Shown: piece after piece, positions 62,245 through 64,000 of the stretch
Layout: every line of letters begins with the position of its first letter
Position numbering within the stretch: position 1 is the first letter of the stretch
Assembly: GCA_910584155.1 (NCBI GenBank)
Contig: CAJTYG010000002.1
Coordinates: forward strand, 164,148 to 228,147
Length of the DNA stretch: 64,000 bases
Direction: 5' to 3'
Origin: an uncultured Christensenella sp.
GTDB taxonomy: Bacteria > Bacillota > Clostridia > Christensenellales > CAG-917
The notes under the pieces: model-generated
Databases searched by the model: none
What the model was told of the DNA's origin: nothing
What the model saw: only the letters and a program-made list of their open reading frames with translations
Made by a program: the position numbers and the translations under genes

Positions 62245-63462
62245 ATGGTCGCAGGAAGACTACAAGAAAAGAACGGATACTTTTACATTGCCCTAAGCTA
62301 TAAAGACGCCAACGGCAAACGTAAAGAACCATGGTTTGCTACTGGGTTAAAAGTTAAAGGCAATAAGAGACTTGCAGAAGAAATGTTACTTGACTATCGC
62401 ACTAATTTTGACATAAAAACAGGCAAACTTAAAACAGACGAGCCAGAAGAAGATCATTCTATACTCTTTGGAGACTATTTATTCAACTGGCTTGAATCCA
62501 TAAAAGGCGAAGTCGCTCTAACTACTTATGGGGGCTATTATCAATGTATTACAAAAGCAATCCAACCATACTTCAATGCAAAAGGAATAACACTACAATC
62601 CATAACGGCTGATGATATTGAAACTTTTTATAGAGATAAAATGTTCCCAAAAGACGGAAGCAAAGGCATAAAAGGTAAAACTGCCCTGCGCTATCATGCT
62701 AACATCCGTAAATGCCTACAAGAAGCATATCGTAAAGGTTTAATTCCAAGCAATCCTGCTGACCTTGTTAAACGTCCAAAAGAAGAGCAATTCATATCAG
62801 ATTATTATAACAGTGAAGAAATAAAGAACCTACTAAATCTTGTTAAAGGCAATAAAATCGAATTTGCTTGTTATATGGCAAGCTATTATGGCCTGCGTAG
62901 AAGCGAAATTATAGGGTTAAAATGGTCAGCATTTGACCTTGTATACAATACCGTTACAATAAGACATACTGTATCTGCAACCAGTATTGGAGGCACATAC
63001 CAACTTGTAGCTCAAGACAGAACAAAAAGAAAGAAAAGCTACCGTACTCTTCCAATTTCATTAGAGTTAAAGACATTGCTATTACAAATGAAAGCTCAAC
63101 AGGAAAAAAACAGAGAATTATTTGGCAATACATACAATCATCAATTTGATGAATATGTTTATGTTGACGATAAAGGAAATTTAGTACGCCCTGATTATAT
63201 ATCTCAACACTTTCCAATTTTTATAAGGAACAATAACTTAAAAAAGATTAGATTTCACGATCTTAGGCACTCATGTGCAACAATGCTGAGACACTTAGGT
63301 GTAAAAATGGAAGACATTCAGCAGTATCTTGGTCATAGCAATATTGTCACAACAGAAAAAACATATGCTCACTTTGAACAAGAACAAAACAAGTTATCTT
63401 TAAGTTTAATTATAGATGCTTTGGCTGATAAAGAAATTGAAAAACCCGACACAGAAATGTAG
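62245..63462 (+). CDS. int: Tyrosine integrase
   Basis: 405 residues. AP2-like arm-binding start (RLQEKNGYFYIALSYKD), SAM-like core domain (near 70-170) and catalytic domain. Active-site residues: Arg in YGLRRSEIIGLKW (about 218), HxxR in FHDLRHSCATML (about 338-341), His in LGHSN (about 364) and Tyr in TEKTYAHF (about 374). It lies next to the right end, 215 bases from attR. Its target is the anticodon loop of tRNA-Leu(UAA). Confidence 0.95.
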   Translation: MVAGRLQEKNGYFYIALSYKDANGKRKEPWFATGLKVKGNKRLAEEMLLDYRTNFDIKTGKLKTDEPEEDHSILFGDYLFNWLESIKGEVALTTYGGYYQCITKAIQPYFNAKGITLQSITADDIETFYRDKMFPKDGSKGIKGKTALRYHANIRKCLQEAYRKGLIPSNPADLVKRPKEEQFISDYYNSEEIKNLLNLVKGNKIEFACYMASYYGLRRSEIIGLKWSAFDLVYNTVTIRHTVSATSIGGTYQLVAQDRTKRKKSYRTLPISLELKTLLLQMKAQQEKNRELFGNTYNHQFDEYVYVDDKGNLVRPDYISQHFPIFIRNNNLKKIRFHDLRHSCATMLRHLGVKMEDIQQYLGHSNIVTTEKTYAHFEQEQNKLSLSLIIDALADKEIEKPDTEM

Positions 63463-63479
63463 TCGGGTTTCAAGTTTTT
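63442..63479 (+). terminator. Terminator overlapping the integrase end
   Basis: AAACCCGAC/GTCGGGTTT stem (63442-63450 with 63462-63470) then CAAGTTTTT. Confidence 0.8.
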
Positions 63480-63564
63480 GGTGCCGGTGGCCGGACTCGA
63501 ACCGGCACGGTGTTGCCACCTGCGGATTTTAAGTCCGCTATGTCTGCCATTTCATCACACCGGC
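63479..63564 (-). tRNA. tRNA-Leu(UAA) carried by the element
   Basis: 86 nt with encoded CCA. Acceptor GCCGGTG/CACCGGC, anticodon arm GCGGA-CTTAAAA-TCCGC (anticodon TAA), long variable arm AGGTGGCAACACC and T-stem GCCGG/CCGGC. It lies between integrase and the right arm repeats, so it is inside the element. It differs in sequence from the tRNA-Leu(UAA) that the element interrupts. Confidence 0.95.
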
Positions 63565-63587
63565 TTATGGCGTGATTATATCACAAA

Positions 63588-63605
63588 TGCGAGAAAAATG
63601 CGAGA
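63588..63605 (+). repeat. Right arm-type repeat of the element
   Basis: TGCGAGAAAAATGCGAGA, identical over 18 bases to the left copy at 36,537. Confidence 0.7.
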
Positions 63606-63676
63606 ATTTTATATTAAGTTTTCATTTTTAGTGGCTAAATCCCTACTAAATAAAGGACTTTTTATTTTGACGCATT

Positions 63677-63687
63677 GGATTTTAAGT
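63677..63687. other. attR core of the integrative element
   Basis: GGATTTTAAGT, identical to the attL core at 36,423. Confidence 0.85.
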
Positions 63688-63718
63688 CCCTTGTGTCTGC
63701 CTATTCCACCACAGCGGC
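63677..63718 (-). pseudogene. 5' half of the interrupted tRNA-Leu(UAA)
   Basis: GCCGCTG acceptor start, D-arm and anticodon 5' stem AGGGA followed by the core. It ends at attR; the matching 3' half is at 36,378-36,433. The two halves together give a complete, canonical tRNA-Leu. Confidence 0.92.
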
Positions 63719-63729
63719 GTTGATTTTTT

Positions 63730-63760
63730 AAAGGCGGTACGTGAGTACCGCCTTTGCTTT
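63730..63760 (+). terminator. Hairpin between tRNA-Leu half and tRNA-Cys
   Basis: AAAGGCGGTAC/GTACCGCCTTT with GTGA loop, then TTGCTTTTT on the plus strand. It would stop rightward transcription from the element; on the minus strand it is followed by A rather than T. Confidence 0.65.
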
Positions 63761-63761
63761 T

Positions 63762-63836
63762 TGGAGGCACCATCCAGATTTGAACTGGAGAGTGAAGGTT
63801 TTGCAGACCTTTGCCTTACCACTTGGCCATGGTGCC
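63762..63836 (-). tRNA. tRNA-Cys(GCA)
   Basis: 75 nt with CCA; acceptor GGCACCA/TGGTGCC, anticodon arm AGGT-CTGCAAA-ACCT, T-loop TTCAAAT. Chromosomal, upstream of the interrupted tRNA-Leu in the same tRNA cluster. Confidence 0.95.
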
Positions 63837-63924
63837 GAATTTGCCGACATATCCTCGCTCTTTGGACCCACTGATTAAGAGGCGACTGTCAACAGTGCAT
63901 TTGTTTTATAAGCTGCGCAGCTTA

Positions 63925-63999
63925 TGGAGCGGGAGACGGGATTCGGACCCGCGACTTTCACCTTGGCAAGGTGACACTCTACCACTGAGTCACTCCCGC
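63925..63999 (-). tRNA. tRNA-Gly(GCC)
   Basis: 75 nt with CCA; acceptor GCGGGAG/CTCCCGC, anticodon arm CACCT-TGCCAAG-GTG region reading GCC, T-loop TTCGAAT-type (GTCCGAAT). The first base is at 63,999. Confidence 0.95.
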
Positions 64000-64000
64000 A

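Larger units (their letters stand above)
36423..63687. mobile_element. MobL-type integrative conjugative element (~27.25 kb)
   Basis: Bounded by direct copies of the 11-base core in two halves of one tRNA-Leu gene. Inside are integrase, excisionase, relaxase, VirD4, VirB2/B6/B4-like genes and cargo, all transcribed rightwards. Internal copies of TGCGAGAAAAATGCGAGA near both ends look like integrase arm sites. The DNA is AT-rich compared with the left chromosome. No cell-wall hydrolase was recognised among the transfer genes. Confidence 0.92.

Noticed and set aside
63478..63723. 81-codon plus-strand frame at the right end of the element
   Set aside because: It runs antisense through the carried tRNA-Leu and the 5' tRNA half; the RNA genes explain the sequence.
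1..64000. CRISPR arrays, rRNA genes and transposase-type insertion sequences
   Set aside because: I saw no regularly spaced repeats, no rRNA signatures and no transposase-like proteins in the window.

Overview
The window looks like a spore-forming Firmicute (Clostridia-like). It has a germination protease gene (gpr) divergent from rpsT, a class I AICAR-formyltransferase pathway fed by formate-tetrahydrofolate ligase, a ZTP riboswitch, Gram-positive lipoprotein signals and a MobL-type conjugative element. I cannot place it below that level. The left ~33 kb is moderately GC-balanced core chromosome; from about 33.3 kb to 63.7 kb the DNA is visibly AT-rich and accessory.

Region 1 (1-12.7 kb): an EF-G-like GTPase (3' end outside the window), glutamate racemase, Gpr, ribosomal protein S20, a membrane-anchored subtilase with a small membrane protein, an alpha-CTD-like/WG-repeat protein, a large secreted membrane-anchored protein with an SH3-like end, a SLOG-family protein and a class I/II aminotransferase. 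Several first-of-transcript genes (murI, gpr, the gene at 8007, the kinase at 35192) lack a Shine-Dalgarno and have a -10 box 5-6 nt before the ATG, suggesting leaderless mRNAs.

Region 2 (12.8-29.7 kb, minus strand): a long purine operon, purE-purC-purF-purM-FNT channel-purN-purO-like-AICAR formyltransferase-purD-purL-folD, behind a strong promoter and a clear ZTP riboswitch with a terminator. fhs and guaB lie just upstream. Formate channel, Fhs and FolD supply 10-formyl-THF to PurN and the formyltransferase; the usual bifunctional PurH is replaced by two separate proteins. PurF lacks the catalytic N-terminal cysteine.

Region 3 (30-36.4 kb): a secreted transglutaminase-like protein, then an AT-rich patch with a lipoprotein, a GNAT acetyltransferase, a P-loop kinase-like protein, a membrane protein and a gene fragment beside a broken tRNA.

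Region 4 (36,423-63,687): a ~27.25-kb integrative conjugative element. It inserted into the anticodon loop of a tRNA-Leu(UAA) gene: the 3' half of that tRNA is at 36,378 and the 5' half at 63,718, and together they rebuild a perfect 87-nt tRNA. The element carries its own intact tRNA-Leu(UAA) beside the integrase, presumably a replacement. Its left part is cargo: DUF2971 protein plus Mrr-like nuclease, an undescribed ~155-nt structured RNA with its own promoter and terminator, two unknown lipoproteins, a surface protein behind an attenuator-like leader, and a lipoprotein polymorphic toxin (Hint + LHH nuclease) with a likely immunity gene. Its right part is transfer and maintenance: sigma-like regulator, XRE-like protein, accessory protein, MobL relaxase, VirD4, surface protein, pilin, VirB6-like, VirB4, DUF3846 and other small proteins, two DNA methyltransferases, excisionase and tyrosine integrase.

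Right flank: chromosomal tRNA-Cys(GCA) and tRNA-Gly(GCC) genes.
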